From: Pseudomonas guangdongensis
Lineage (GTDB): Bacteria; Pseudomonadota; Gammaproteobacteria; Pseudomonadales; Pseudomonadaceae
DNA length: 64,000 nt
NCBI RefSeq assembly: GCF_900105885.1
Contig: NZ_LT629780.1
Coordinates: 620,001-684,000, forward strand
Direction of reading: 5' to 3'
Shown here: positions 25,954 to 33,840 of the stretch, piece by piece
Numbering within the stretch: position 1 is the first letter of the stretch
Layout of the letters: the number at the start of each line of letters is the position of its first letter
Made by a program: the position numbers and the translations under genes
The notes under the pieces: model-generated
What the model was told of the DNA's origin: nothing
The model's input: the letters and a program-made list of their open reading frames with translations, nothing else
Databases searched by the model: none

Positions 25954-27258
25954 ATGTCGTCGCGTTTCCCTCTCTCCGCCCTGGCCCTGTCCCTTGCCCT
26001 GCTCGGCGGCGCGCCGCTGGCGCAGGCCAGCGAAACGCCCGAGGCCGGCACCGCCGCCCGCGGCACCCTGCCGCTCGACGAGCTGCGCACCTTCGCCGAG
26101 GTGCTCGACCGCATCAAGACCGCCTACGTCGAGCCGATCGACGACAAGACCCTGCTGGAAAACGCCATCAAGGGCATGCTCAGCAACCTCGACCCGCACT
26201 CCGCCTACCTGGAGCCGGAAGCCTTCCAAGAGCTGCAGGAAAGCACCAGCGGCGAGTTCGGCGGCCTCGGCATCGAGGTCGGCCAGGAAGACGGCATGAT
26301 CAAGGTGATCTCGCCGATCGACGACACCCCGGCGGCGCGCGCCGGCATCGAGGCGGGCGATCTGATCAGCCGCATCGACGGCCAGCCGACCAAGGGCTGG
26401 ACCCTGCTGCAGGCGGTGGACAAGATGCGCGGCAAGCCCGGCAGCAAGATCACCCTGACCCTGATCCGCGAAGGCGGCAAGCCGTTCGACGTGCAGCTGG
26501 AGCGTGCGGTGATCAAAGTGCGCAGCGTGAGGAGCGAGCTGCTCGACAAGAGCTACGGCTACCTGCGCATCACCCAGTTCCAGATCGACACCGGCAAGGA
26601 GGTCGGCAAGGCGCTGGCCAAGCTGCGCAAGGACAACGGCGGCAAGCTCGACGGCCTGGTGCTCGACCTGCGCAACAACCCCGGCGGCGTGCTGCAGTCG
26701 GCGGTCGAGGTGGCCGACCATTTCCTCGCCAAGGGCCTGATCGTCTACACCCAGGGGCGCATCGCCAACTCCGAGCTGCGCTTCTCCGCCGACCCGGCCG
26801 ACGCCAGCGCCGGCGTGCCGGTGGTGGTGCTGATCAACGGCGGCAGCGCCTCGGCGGCGGAAATCGTCGCCGGCGCCCTGCAGGACCACAAGCGCGCCGT
26901 GCTGATGGGCACCGACAGCTTCGGCAAGGGCTCGGTGCAGACCGTGCTGCCGCTGACCAACGACCGCGCCCTGAAGCTGACCACCGCGCTCTACTACACC
27001 CCCAACGGCCGCTCGATCCAGGCCCAGGGCATCGAGCCGGACATCGTCGTCGAACGCGCACGCCTGACCCGCGACCAGGCGGCCAGCGGACCGATCAAGG
27101 AAGCCGACCTGCCCGGCCACCTGGGCAACGGCAACGGCGGCGCGGACAAGCCGAGCAACGCCAAGAACGTCCCCGCCGGCAAGCCCCAGGACGACGACTA
27201 CCAGCTGGCCCAGGCCCTCAACCTGCTCAAGGGCCTGAACATCACCCGCCGGCCGTGA
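25954..27258 (+). CDS. ctpA: Carboxy-terminal processing protease CtpA (S41 family)
   Basis: This 434-residue periplasmic protease has a signal peptide (1-25), a PDZ domain (about 95-180) and the S41 core. The catalytic Ser lies in NGGSASAAEIV (about Ser298) and the general-base Lys in DSFGKGSVQT (about Lys325). In Pseudomonas, CtpA with a lipoprotein partner degrades cell-wall hydrolases, which fits its place next to envC. The ATG follows AGGAGTCCTTC. The C-terminal tail of about 45 residues is polar and low in complexity (GNGNGGADK). Confidence 0.95.
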   Translation: MSSRFPLSALALSLALLGGAPLAQASETPEAGTAARGTLPLDELRTFAEVLDRIKTAYVEPIDDKTLLENAIKGMLSNLDPHSAYLEPEAFQELQESTSGEFGGLGIEVGQEDGMIKVISPIDDTPAARAGIEAGDLISRIDGQPTKGWTLLQAVDKMRGKPGSKITLTLIREGGKPFDVQLERAVIKVRSVRSELLDKSYGYLRITQFQIDTGKEVGKALAKLRKDNGGKLDGLVLDLRNNPGGVLQSAVEVADHFLAKGLIVYTQGRIANSELRFSADPADASAGVPVVVLINGGSASAAEIVAGALQDHKRAVLMGTDSFGKGSVQTVLPLTNDRALKLTTALYYTPNGRSIQAQGIEPDIVVERARLTRDQAASGPIKEADLPGHLGNGNGGADKPSNAKNVPAGKPQDDDYQLAQALNLLKGLNITRRP

Positions 27259-27265
27259 GTCCGTG

Positions 27266-27296
27266 GTCGGGTTAGCCGCAACGCGGCGTAACCCGA
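27266..27296. repeat. Palindromic intergenic repeat (REP-like)
   Basis: Two arms, GTCGGGTTA-GCCGC and GCGGC-TAACCCGAC, pair with one extra base and a 3-nt loop. There is no T-tract on either strand, so it is not a standard terminator. The GGGTTA...GCCGC...GCGGC...TAACCC pattern resembles repeats scattered in many Pseudomonas genomes. It marks the junction between ctpA and the mobile-element debris. Confidence 0.6.
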
Positions 27297-27343
27297 CCCA
27301 CGCCGGTCGCGACTCCCTCCAGTTCCATTAGACCTATCCAAAA

Positions 27344-28220
27344 CTACCCATAGGTAGCTTTGGCGCTAACTTCCTGCTTCGCCGGGGGCGGCTTCGCCTT
27401 GGCGTTGCCGCCAGGGCCAGCGCCTTTCCCTCCACAGGCAGACACCGTGGAACTCACGGCGTCATGCTTCAAGTTGATGGCAGCGTTACCATCCCGGTCA
27501 TGTGAGGTCTGGCATGCCGGGCATGTCCAACCGCGCACCAACAGCGGCAGGCTCTCCAATACATACCCGCAGCACGAACAGGTCTTGCTCTGGCAAACCA
27601 GCAATCCGCCACCACCACCTCGCTGCCGCACAGGTCGCTCTTGTAGCCGAGCTGGCGGCGGAACTCGAAGAACCCCATGCCCACAATCGAGCGGGGCCAG
27701 ACGGCGATTCTTCAGCATGCCAGACACATTCAAGTCCTCGATCCCGATCACCGGGCAGCGGCGCGTCAGGCTCGTGGTGAGCGGGTGCAGGGCATCCTGG
27801 CGAATGTTGGCGATCCGGGCGTATAAGTCTGGCCAGCCGGACACGGGCCTTCTTGCTGTTGGCCGAGCCCTTCTGCTTGCGACTCAGGCTGCGGGACAGT
27901 CGGCGCAGGCGCTTGAGCAGGCGGGTATGGGCTTTCGGCCCGGCGATCACCTCACCGGTCGAGAGCGTGGCCAGCGCAGCCCCCCCCCCCAGATCCACAC
28001 CGACCGCGCTTTGGTTTTCGGCTTTGGGCAAGTGGGACAGGTCCTGGGTGTCCACAGTAATGCTGGCGAACCAGCGGTCAGCCACGCGACTGATCGTCGC
28101 CGAGAGGATCTTGCCGGTGAAGCGCAACGTCTCTCGCGTCCGCCCCCAGCCAAGGTTGGGGATGCGGATGCGGCAGCCGTCGCCAGCAATCGTCGCTGCT
28201 ACACTAAACGCCAGATCCAT
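27344..28220 (-). pseudogene. Frameshifted, N-terminally truncated tnpB (IS200/IS605/IS607-type)
   Basis: Pieces of a TnpB protein lie in three minus-strand frames. Frame one (28220 to about 27835) gives the strand before RuvC-I and its Asp (AVGVDLGGG). The next frame (about 27844-27700) gives ARIANIRQDALHPLTT and RuvC-II VIGIEDLNVSGM. A third frame (about 27690-27600) gives GFFEFRRQLGYKSDLCGSEV. The second frame then resumes with the zinc finger CSCCG...CPACQ and RuvC-III HDRDGNAAINL. About 120 N-terminal residues present in the intact TnpB at 28661 are missing. A run of about eleven C on the plus strand (27980-27990) sits at the RuvC-I site. It cannot make a working nuclease. Confidence 0.88.
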
Positions 28221-28238
28221 GCGCTCCTGGGGCTGTAG

Positions 28239-28670
28239 CTACCCGTCCGTGCGGTACGACAGGTCGCATATTGCCGGGTCTCCAGCACAGCGCAGCGGCC
28301 GGACCTGGCCAACCAGCGTCGGGGGCTCGAGAAGTTCGTCGTTGCTCGAGGGCTCGCCGGCGGCTTGAACTTCAAGCGCAAGAAGTTTCTCGCCCTGATG
28401 GACTCGATCGGTCGCGGCGAGGTCAAGGTCTTGATCCTCGCACACCGTGACCGACTGGCCCGATTCGGCTTTGACTGGTTCGAGCATTACGCGCAATCGA
28501 ATGGCTGTGAAGTCTTGGTACTCAACCAGGAACGCCTGTCTCCCGAACAGGAGATGGTTCAAGATCTGATGACCATCACGCATAGTTTCTCGGCCCGGCT
28601 TTGCGGGCTGAGAAACTACCGCAAGAAGCTGGATGCAGCGCTCAAGGAAGCGGAGCCGCCATGCACCTGA
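28239..28670 (+). pseudogene. Truncated IS607-type serine recombinase (tnpA remnant)
   Basis: The frame is open from 28239 after a TAG and encodes YCRVSSTAQRPDLANQ, with the catalytic Ser region of IS607 resolvases. It continues with ARGLAGGLNFKRKKFLALMD, ILAHRDRLARFGFDWFEHY, LSPEQEMVQDLMT and GLRNYRKKLD. The N-terminal MerR-like DNA-binding domain normally ahead of YCRVSS is absent, and there is no start codon before a TTG at 28365. About ten residues that usually lie between ARGLA and GGLN also appear to be deleted. Its end overlaps the start of the intact tnpB by 10 bases, as in IS607 elements. The protein is expected to be inactive. Confidence 0.85.
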
Positions 28671-29977
28671 CCCACAAGATCGCCTTGCGCCCAACTGCCG
28701 CCCAAGTGGACTACTTCGTGCGTGCCTGCGGCACGGCGCGCAGGGTGTGGAACTGGGCGCTCGACGAGTGGGTCAAGCAGCATGCCGCCGGTGGCAAACC
28801 CAATGCGATGGCGCTGAAGAAGCAGTTCAATGCGATCAAGTACGACCTCTATCCCTGGCTCAAGGACATCCATCGGGATGCCCATGCCCAGCCATTTGCT
28901 CACCTGGGCAAGGCCTGGTCTACGTTCTTCGCGGACATCAAGGCCGGGCGGCGAGCGCATGAACCGCGCTTCAAGAAAAAGGGTCGCTGCCGCGACAGCT
29001 TCTACGTCGCCAACGACAAGTTCAGCCTGGACGGCAAGCAGATTCGTTTACCGAAGATCGGCGCCGTGGCGATGACCGAGGCGCTGCACTTCGAGGGCAA
29101 GGTTCTCGGCGCGACCGTGTCGCGCAGCGCCGAGCGCTGGTTTGTCGCCATCCAGGTCGATGTGCCGGAGCATCAGGCACTACGCCCGCGTGCGGGTCAC
29201 GGCGTGGTCGGCGTCGACCTGGGGATCAAGGCGGCAGCCATCACCTCGGCCGGCGATGCCTTCGAAGCCCCCCGGCCGCTGAAGGCCGCCCTGCGTCGAC
29301 TGAAGATCCGCAGTCGACGGCTCAGCCGTCAGCTGGAAGCGGCCAAGGCCGCCGCCGGCTTTGCCCCGGGCGCCCGGCTGCCCAAGGGCACCCGCCTTCC
29401 AGTCTCGAACAACCGGCGCAAGTCCACTGCGACCTTGGCACGGCTGCACCATCGTATTGCCAATATCAGAGTGGATTTCACTCACAAGCTCACCACGAAG
29501 CTCTGCCGCGAAAACCAAGCGGTAGTGATCGAAGATCTGAACGTCAAGGGCATGTTGGCCAACGACCGGCTGTCCCGCGCGATCAGCGATGTGGGCTTTG
29601 GGCTGTTCCGCCAGCAGATGGCCTACAAGGCGCAACGCTACGGCGTGCGCCTTGTGGTAGCGGATCGCTGGTATCCCAGCAGCCGGCTCTGTTCGGCCTG
29701 CGGCTGGAAAAACGAGGCACTGACGCTGAAAGACCGGGAGTGGACGTGCGCCGACTGCGGCACACGCCACGACCGTGACTTCAACGCTGCGTGCAACCTG
29801 AAGCGGCTCGCAACCGAAACTGCGCTACCCGTGGCAAGACCGTCCGGCAACGGCGGCGCTACGGCGGGGGAGGTCCCCGCCGTAGCCGGGAAAGTGACGC
29901 CTGTCAGAGACGAATGCGGCCAACAAGGCGCGTCGGGGCAGGAAGAAAGGCGTGAATATCTTTGTTCACCTTTTTGA
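28661..29977 (+). CDS. tnpB: IS607-type TnpB RNA-guided endonuclease, intact
   Basis: This 438-residue TnpB has a full set of catalytic residues: RuvC-I GVVGVDLGIKA (Asp186), RuvC-II VVIEDLNVKGM (Glu291) and RuvC-III HDRDFNAACNL (Asp373). The zinc finger is CSAC...CADC (Cys344, 347, 363, 366). The N-terminal helix-turn-helix-like region (1-100) is also present. The ATG at 28661 has GGAG six bases upstream. TnpB proteins use an omega RNA from the 3-prime end of the element to cut the empty donor site and so retain the transposon. The partner recombinase here is broken, so the element is probably no longer mobile by itself. Its end lies 43 bases from the hisF stop. Confidence 0.92.
   Translation: MHLTHKIALRPTAAQVDYFVRACGTARRVWNWALDEWVKQHAAGGKPNAMALKKQFNAIKYDLYPWLKDIHRDAHAQPFAHLGKAWSTFFADIKAGRRAHEPRFKKKGRCRDSFYVANDKFSLDGKQIRLPKIGAVAMTEALHFEGKVLGATVSRSAERWFVAIQVDVPEHQALRPRAGHGVVGVDLGIKAAAITSAGDAFEAPRPLKAALRRLKIRSRRLSRQLEAAKAAAGFAPGARLPKGTRLPVSNNRRKSTATLARLHHRIANIRVDFTHKLTTKLCRENQAVVIEDLNVKGMLANDRLSRAISDVGFGLFRQQMAYKAQRYGVRLVVADRWYPSSRLCSACGWKNEALTLKDREWTCADCGTRHDRDFNAACNLKRLATETALPVARPSGNGGATAGEVPAVAGKVTPVRDECGQQGASGQEERREYLCSPF
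29858..29886 (+). ncRNA. Stem-loop in the tnpB 3-prime end, candidate omega RNA scaffold part
   Basis: A perfect 12-bp stem GCTACGGCGGGG / CCCCGCCGTAGC with the 5-nt loop GAGGT lies inside the last 40 codons of tnpB. TnpB omega RNAs are generally encoded there and extend past the stop codon to the element's right end, with the guide beyond. A second small stem (GTGAA / TTCAC) lies at about 29951-29968. The exact RNA boundaries and the guide cannot be read without the element end. Confidence 0.4.
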
Positions 29978-30019
29978 TAGCAGCCACTGGCTCCCGTCTT
30001 CATTCCCGGCAGCAGCGCC

Positions 30020-30790
30020 TCAACGCACCACGATGCCGCGGCTGGCCAGGTAGGCCTTGGCCTCGGGCACGGTGTACTCGCCGAAGTGGAAGATGCTCGC
30101 TGCCAGCACCGCGTCGGCCTTGCCTTCGAGAATGCCGGCCGCCAGGTGCTCCAGATTGCCGACACCGCCGGAGGCGATCACCGGAATGCCCACTGCCTCG
30201 CTGATGGCGCGGGTCACGCCCAGATCGTAGCCGCTCTTCACCCCGTCCTGATCCATGCTGGTCAGCAGGATCTCGCCGGCGCCGTAGTCTTCCATCTTCT
30301 TCGCCCAGGCCACGGCGTCGAGGCCGGTGGGCTTGCGCCCGCCGTGGGTGAAGATTTCCCAGCGGCCCGGCTCGCCGGGGGCGGAAACCTTCTTGGCGTC
30401 GATGGCCACCACGATGCACTGCGAGCCGAAGCGCTCGGCGGCCTCGCGGACGAACTCGGGGGTGAACACCGCGGCGGTGTTGATCGACACCTTGTCGGCG
30501 CCGGCGTTGAGCAGGTTGCGGATGTCCTGCACGGTGCGCACGCCGCCGCCGACGGTCAGCGGGATGAACACCTGGCTGGCCATGCGCTCGACGGTGTGCA
30601 GGGTGGTGTCGCGGCCATCGGAGCTGGCGGTGATGTCGAGGAAGGTGATCTCGTCGGCGCCCTGCTCGTCGTAGCGGCGGGCGATCTCCACCGGGTCGCC
30701 GGCGTCGCGGATGTTCTCGAACTGGACGCCCTTGACCACGCGGCCGTTGTCCACGTCGAGGCAGGGAATGATGCGTTTGGCGAGGGCCAT
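30020..30790 (-). CDS. hisF: Imidazole glycerol phosphate synthase subunit HisF
   Basis: This 256-residue (beta/alpha)8-barrel cyclase subunit uses ammonia from HisH to close the imidazole ring in histidine synthesis. Seen are the N-terminal [16 protein letters not shown] with catalytic Asp12, the phosphate-binding loop TVGGGVRT, the second catalytic Asp in VVAIDAK, and VIASGGVGN near the C-terminus. It is the last gene of the minus-strand group hisB-hisH-DUF2164-hisA-hisF, separated from hisA by a 99-base gap with inverted repeats. Confidence 0.97.
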   Translation of the reverse strand: MALAKRIIPCLDVDNGRVVKGVQFENIRDAGDPVEIARRYDEQGADEITFLDITASSDGRDTTLHTVERMASQVFIPLTVGGGVRTVQDIRNLLNAGADKVSINTAAVFTPEFVREAAERFGSQCIVVAIDAKKVSAPGEPGRWEIFTHGGRKPTGLDAVAWAKKMEDYGAGEILLTSMDQDGVKSGYDLGVTRAISEAVGIPVIASGGVGNLEHLAAGILEGKADAVLAASIFHFGEYTVPEAKAYLASRGIVVR

Positions 30791-30802
30791 GACAATCTCT
30801 CT

Positions 30803-30882
30803 CGTAGGGTGGACAACCGCGCAGCGTTGTCCACCGAGTCACCGGGTTGACGGTGGACAAGCAGAGCGTTGTCCACCCTACG
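30803..30882. repeat. Paired inverted repeats between hisF and hisA
   Basis: CGTAGGGTGGACAAC at 30803-30817 is mirrored by GTTGTCCACCCTACG at 30868-30882, and each half has its own inner inverted repeat (GGTGGACAAC...GTTGTCCACC). The whole 80-base unit is a REP-like double palindrome. It sits inside the his operon, where it could stabilise or attenuate the message. Confidence 0.7.
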
Positions 30883-30889
30883 GCTCACA

Positions 30890-31627
30890 TCAGCCTTTGA
30901 AGCTATCGCACAGCGCCTGGGCTTCGGCCACGTCGAGGGTGCCCTCGTAGATGGCGCGGCCGGTAATAGCGCCGACGATGCCGGCGTTGCGGGTGTCGAG
31001 CAGCTTGCGGATGTCGCCGAGGTTGTGGATGCCGCCGGAGGCAATCACCGGGATGCAGCTGGCGTTGGCCAGGGCCACGGTGGCCTCGACGTTGCAGCCC
31101 TGCATCATGCCGTCCTTGGCGATGTCGGTGTAGACGATCGCCGAGACGCCGTCGGCCTCGAAGCGCTTGGCCAGGTCGGAGGCCTGCACGCTGGAGACTT
31201 CCGCCCAGCCGTCGGTGGCGACGAAGCCGTCCTTGGCGTCCAGGCCGACGATCACCTTGCCGGGGAACGCCTTGCAGGCCTCGGCGACGAATTCCGGCTG
31301 CTTGACCGCCTTGGTGCCGATGATCACGTAGCTGACCCCGGCGCGCACGTAGTGCTCGATGGTTTCCAGCGAGCGGATGCCGCCGCCGATCTGGATCGGC
31401 AGGTTCGGGTAGCGCGCGGCGATGGCGGTGACCACCTCGCCGTTGACCGGCTGGCCCTCGAAGGCGCCGTTGAGGTCGACCAGGTGCAGGCGGCGGCAGC
31501 CGGCCTCGACCCACTTGGCGGCCATCGCCACCGGGTCGTCGGAAAACACCGTGGCGTCGTCCATCAGGCCCTGACGCAGGCGCACGCAGGCGCCGTCCTT
31601 CAGATCGATTGCGGGGATGATCAGCAT
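30890..31627 (-). CDS. hisA: Phosphoribosylformimino-5-aminoimidazole carboxamide ribotide isomerase HisA
   Basis: This 245-residue barrel enzyme catalyses the Amadori isomerisation before HisF/HisH. The N-terminus [17 protein letters not shown] carries the catalytic Asp8, QIGGGIRS is the first phosphate loop, and the second catalytic Asp lies in [17 protein letters not shown] is the second phosphate loop. Its length and order within the his operon are normal. Confidence 0.97.
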   Translation of the reverse strand: MLIIPAIDLKDGACVRLRQGLMDDATVFSDDPVAMAAKWVEAGCRRLHLVDLNGAFEGQPVNGEVVTAIAARYPNLPIQIGGGIRSLETIEHYVRAGVSYVIIGTKAVKQPEFVAEACKAFPGKVIVGLDAKDGFVATDGWAEVSSVQASDLAKRFEADGVSAIVYTDIAKDGMMQGCNVEATVALANASCIPVIASGGIHNLGDIRKLLDTRNAGIVGAITGRAIYEGTLDVAEAQALCDSFKG

Positions 31628-31666
31628 TGCTCGAACCTGTTCAAGTCGGTTGGAATCGGTGACGGG

Positions 31667-31927
31667 TCAGCTCTTTTCGAGCGCCCACAAGTCGCTCTCG
31701 ATGCTCTCGAACCTGTCTTTCAGGTGCGCCTGCACATCGAGGATCGCCTTGTTGTAGAAGTACGGGGCAATGTCGCGAGCGAACAGATCCAGCAGCTCCT
31801 GGGCTTCGAAGGCGCCCAGTTCCAGCTCGAAACGCTCGGCCAGGAAGTCCTTGAGGATCTGCTGCGCCGCCTGCTCCTGCGCGCGGTCCAGCGCGAGGAG
31901 CGGCGCCTTGCCCTTGGCCCGGCTCAT
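31667..31927 (-). CDS. DUF2164 family protein
   Basis: This 86-residue small, acidic, mostly helical protein (LDRAQEQAAQQILKDFLAERFELELGAFEAQELLDLF) belongs to the DUF2164 family. Its ATG shares one base with the hisH stop (TAATG), and it ends 40 bases before hisA, so it is made from the his transcript. The PYFYNKAILD motif is well conserved in pseudomonads. No function is known; its fixed position between hisH and hisA suggests co-expression, not necessarily a role in histidine synthesis. Confidence 0.85.
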   Translation of the reverse strand: MSRAKGKAPLLALDRAQEQAAQQILKDFLAERFELELGAFEAQELLDLFARDIAPYFYNKAILDVQAHLKDRFESIESDLWALEKS

Positions 31928-32565
31928 TACCGGCGGCCGTCCCAGCTCACGAAGTTCTGCAGCAGCTGCAGGCCGTGGCTGTGGCTCTTCTCCGGGTGGA
32001 ACTGCACGGCGAAGCGCGAGCCGTCGGCCAGCGCGGCGGCGAAGTCCTTGCCGTAGTGGCCGCGCCCGGCCACCTGCGCCGGGTTGCCGGCCTCGATGTA
32101 GTAGCTGTGCACGAAGTAGAAGCGCCCGCGGTCGGGGATCTCGTGCCACAGCGGGTGGTCGAGGCTCTGCTCGACCTCGTTCCAGCCCATGTGCGGCACC
32201 TTGAGCTGCTCGCCATCCTCGACCATGTCCTTGCCGAAGAAACGCACCTGGCCTGGGAACAGGCCGATGCAGTCGACCCCGCCGTTCTCCTCGCTGCGCT
32301 CGAGCAGCGCCTGCATGCCGACGCAGATGCCGAGGAACGGGCGGTCGGCGCTGACCTCGCGCACCAGCTCGTCGAAGCCCAGGCGACGGATCTCGGCCAT
32401 GCAGTCGCGGATCGCACCGACGCCGGGGAACACCACGCGGTCGGCCTCGCGGATGGTCTGCGCGTCGCTGGTCACCAGCACCCGGCCGGCGCCGACGTGC
32501 TCCAGCGCCTTGGCCACCGAGTGCAGGTTGCCCATGCCGTAGTCGATGACGGCGACGGTCTGCAT
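31927..32565 (-). CDS. hisH: Imidazole glycerol phosphate synthase subunit HisH (glutaminase)
   Basis: This 212-residue class I amidotransferase releases ammonia from glutamine for HisF. The catalytic nucleophile is Cys81 in GICVGMQ, and the His and Glu of the triad are in FHPEKS near residue 193. The N-terminus [12 protein letters not shown] and the VPHMGWNEV loop are characteristic. The ATG shares one base with the hisB stop (TGATG), so the longer open frame upstream is not used. Confidence 0.97.
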   Translation of the reverse strand: MQTVAVIDYGMGNLHSVAKALEHVGAGRVLVTSDAQTIREADRVVFPGVGAIRDCMAEIRRLGFDELVREVSADRPFLGICVGMQALLERSEENGGVDCIGLFPGQVRFFGKDMVEDGEQLKVPHMGWNEVEQSLDHPLWHEIPDRGRFYFVHSYYIEAGNPAQVAGRGHYGKDFAAALADGSRFAVQFHPEKSHSHGLQLLQNFVSWDGRR

Positions 32566-33158
32566 CACAGGCACCCTTTGGTGGAGGGCATCTGCCCGGC
32601 CATCCGCGGGTCCTCGGTCAGCGCCATGCGCAGGGCGCGGCCGAAGGCCTTGAACACCGTCTCGATCTGGTGGTGGGTGTTGGTGCCGCGCAGGGTATCG
32701 ATGTGCAGGGTCACCAGGGCGTGGTTGACGAAGCCCTGGAAGAACTCCTGGAACAGGTCGACGTCGAAGCCGCCGACCGTGGCGCGGGTGTAGGGCACAT
32801 GCATGGTCAGGCCGGGACGGCCGGAGAAGTCGATCACCACGCGCGACAGCGCCTCGTCCAGCGGCACGTAGGAGTGGCCGTAGCGGACGATGCCCTTCTT
32901 GTCGCCGATGGCCTTGGCGAAGGCCTGGCCGAGGGTGATGCCGACGTCCTCCACGGTGTGGTGGTCGTCGATGTGCAGGTCGCCCTTGCACTCGATGTCC
33001 AGGTCGATCAGCCCGTGGCGGGCGATCTGGTCGAGCATGTGCTCGAGGAAGGGTACACCGATGTCGAATCGGGCCTTGCCGGTGCCATCCAGGTTGATGG
33101 AAACCTTGACCTGGGTTTCCAGGGTGTTGCGCTCGACGGACGCCTTGCGTTCGGCCAT
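32565..33158 (-). CDS. hisB: Imidazoleglycerol-phosphate dehydratase HisB
   Basis: This 197-residue monofunctional dehydratase of histidine synthesis has the two metal-binding histidine motifs: [15 protein letters not shown] in the first half, and the related [17 protein letters not shown] in the second. [13 protein letters not shown] is also conserved. The start [12 protein letters not shown] at 33158 gives the standard length; the four extra residues upstream are not used. It is the first gene of the his group; a TATAAT -10-like hexamer lies 39 bases upstream (33197-33202, minus strand). Confidence 0.97.
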   Translation of the reverse strand: MAERKASVERNTLETQVKVSINLDGTGKARFDIGVPFLEHMLDQIARHGLIDLDIECKGDLHIDDHHTVEDVGITLGQAFAKAIGDKKGIVRYGHSYVPLDEALSRVVIDFSGRPGLTMHVPYTRATVGGFDVDLFQEFFQGFVNHALVTLHIDTLRGTNTHHQIETVFKAFGRALRMALTEDPRMAGQMPSTKGCL

Positions 33159-33301
33159 TGCCAGCTCCACAGAATCACGGGGCGAATTGAGGCGCCATTA
33201 TAGGCCGCAGCCGCCCCTACGGGCTACCGACGCGCCCGGCGCGCAGGGCTGCGCGCAAAGGCATACAATCGCCGTCTGCCTTTCACCGCCCGGAGCCCGC
33301 C

Positions 33302-33703
33302 ATGCCCGTCATCGTCGAAGCCGTCACCCAGCCCAGCGCGCAGGATCGTCTCGACCTGGAGAAAATCTACGCCGACGCCCCGGCCTGGCTGCTGACGCCC
33401 CATGCCGATGCGCAGGCGCTGATCGACGCCGGCCTGGCCGGCGGCCGACTGATCGCCGGGCGCTTCAACGACCGCCTGCTCGGCGCCGCCTGGCTGGAGC
33501 CGGGCAGCGATGGCTGGCGACTCTCGCACCTGTGCGTGCGCAAGATCACCCGCGGGCGCGGCGTGGCCGCCCGACTGGTCGCCGCCGCCCGCCAGCAGGC
33601 CGAGAGCGCCGGCGCGCCGCTGCGCCTGCTGGCGCCGGCGCAGCAGCTGGAAGTCCAGGCCTGGGCGAAGCGCCTGGCCCTGCCGCTGGACGAGCAGCAC
33701 TGA
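33302..33703 (+). CDS. PanZ-like acetyl-CoA sensor (GNAT fold)
   Basis: This 133-residue GNAT-fold protein has ending and motifs that resemble PanZ/PanM: QDRLDLEKIYADAP near residue 14, GRFNDRLLGAAWLE, and the acetyl-CoA loop VRKITRGRGVAARLV. In enterobacteria PanZ binds PanD, triggers its self-cleavage and senses acetyl-CoA, controlling pantothenate synthesis. Pseudomonad relatives are annotated as PanZ family, but their role is less certain. It is divergent from hisB, with a TACAAT -10-like site at 33264-33269. Confidence 0.7.
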   Translation: MPVIVEAVTQPSAQDRLDLEKIYADAPAWLLTPHADAQALIDAGLAGGRLIAGRFNDRLLGAAWLEPGSDGWRLSHLCVRKITRGRGVAARLVAAARQQAESAGAPLRLLAPAQQLEVQAWAKRLALPLDEQH

Positions 33704-33840
33704 CATCCGCCGCGCCGCCGCGCAGGGCCGCCACCTGAGACGCCAGGCGCGGAACACCGGCGCGGCCTGTCGGTCATAGGCGGGCCGCGGCCCGATATAC
33801 TCCAGGGCCGGTTTCCGCCCCGCACAAGGATCGCTCCCCG

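Noticed and set aside
24814..27120. Open frame of 768 codons opposite envC and ctpA
   Set aside because: It mirrors two well-supported genes, has low-complexity composition and no start region of its own.
27266..27296. Terminator after ctpA
   Set aside because: The stem is strong, but neither strand has a T-tract, so it is listed as a repeat.
27344..28220. A single intact TnpB on the minus strand
   Set aside because: The conserved motifs fall in three different frames and the N-terminal 120 residues are absent, so it is called a pseudogene.
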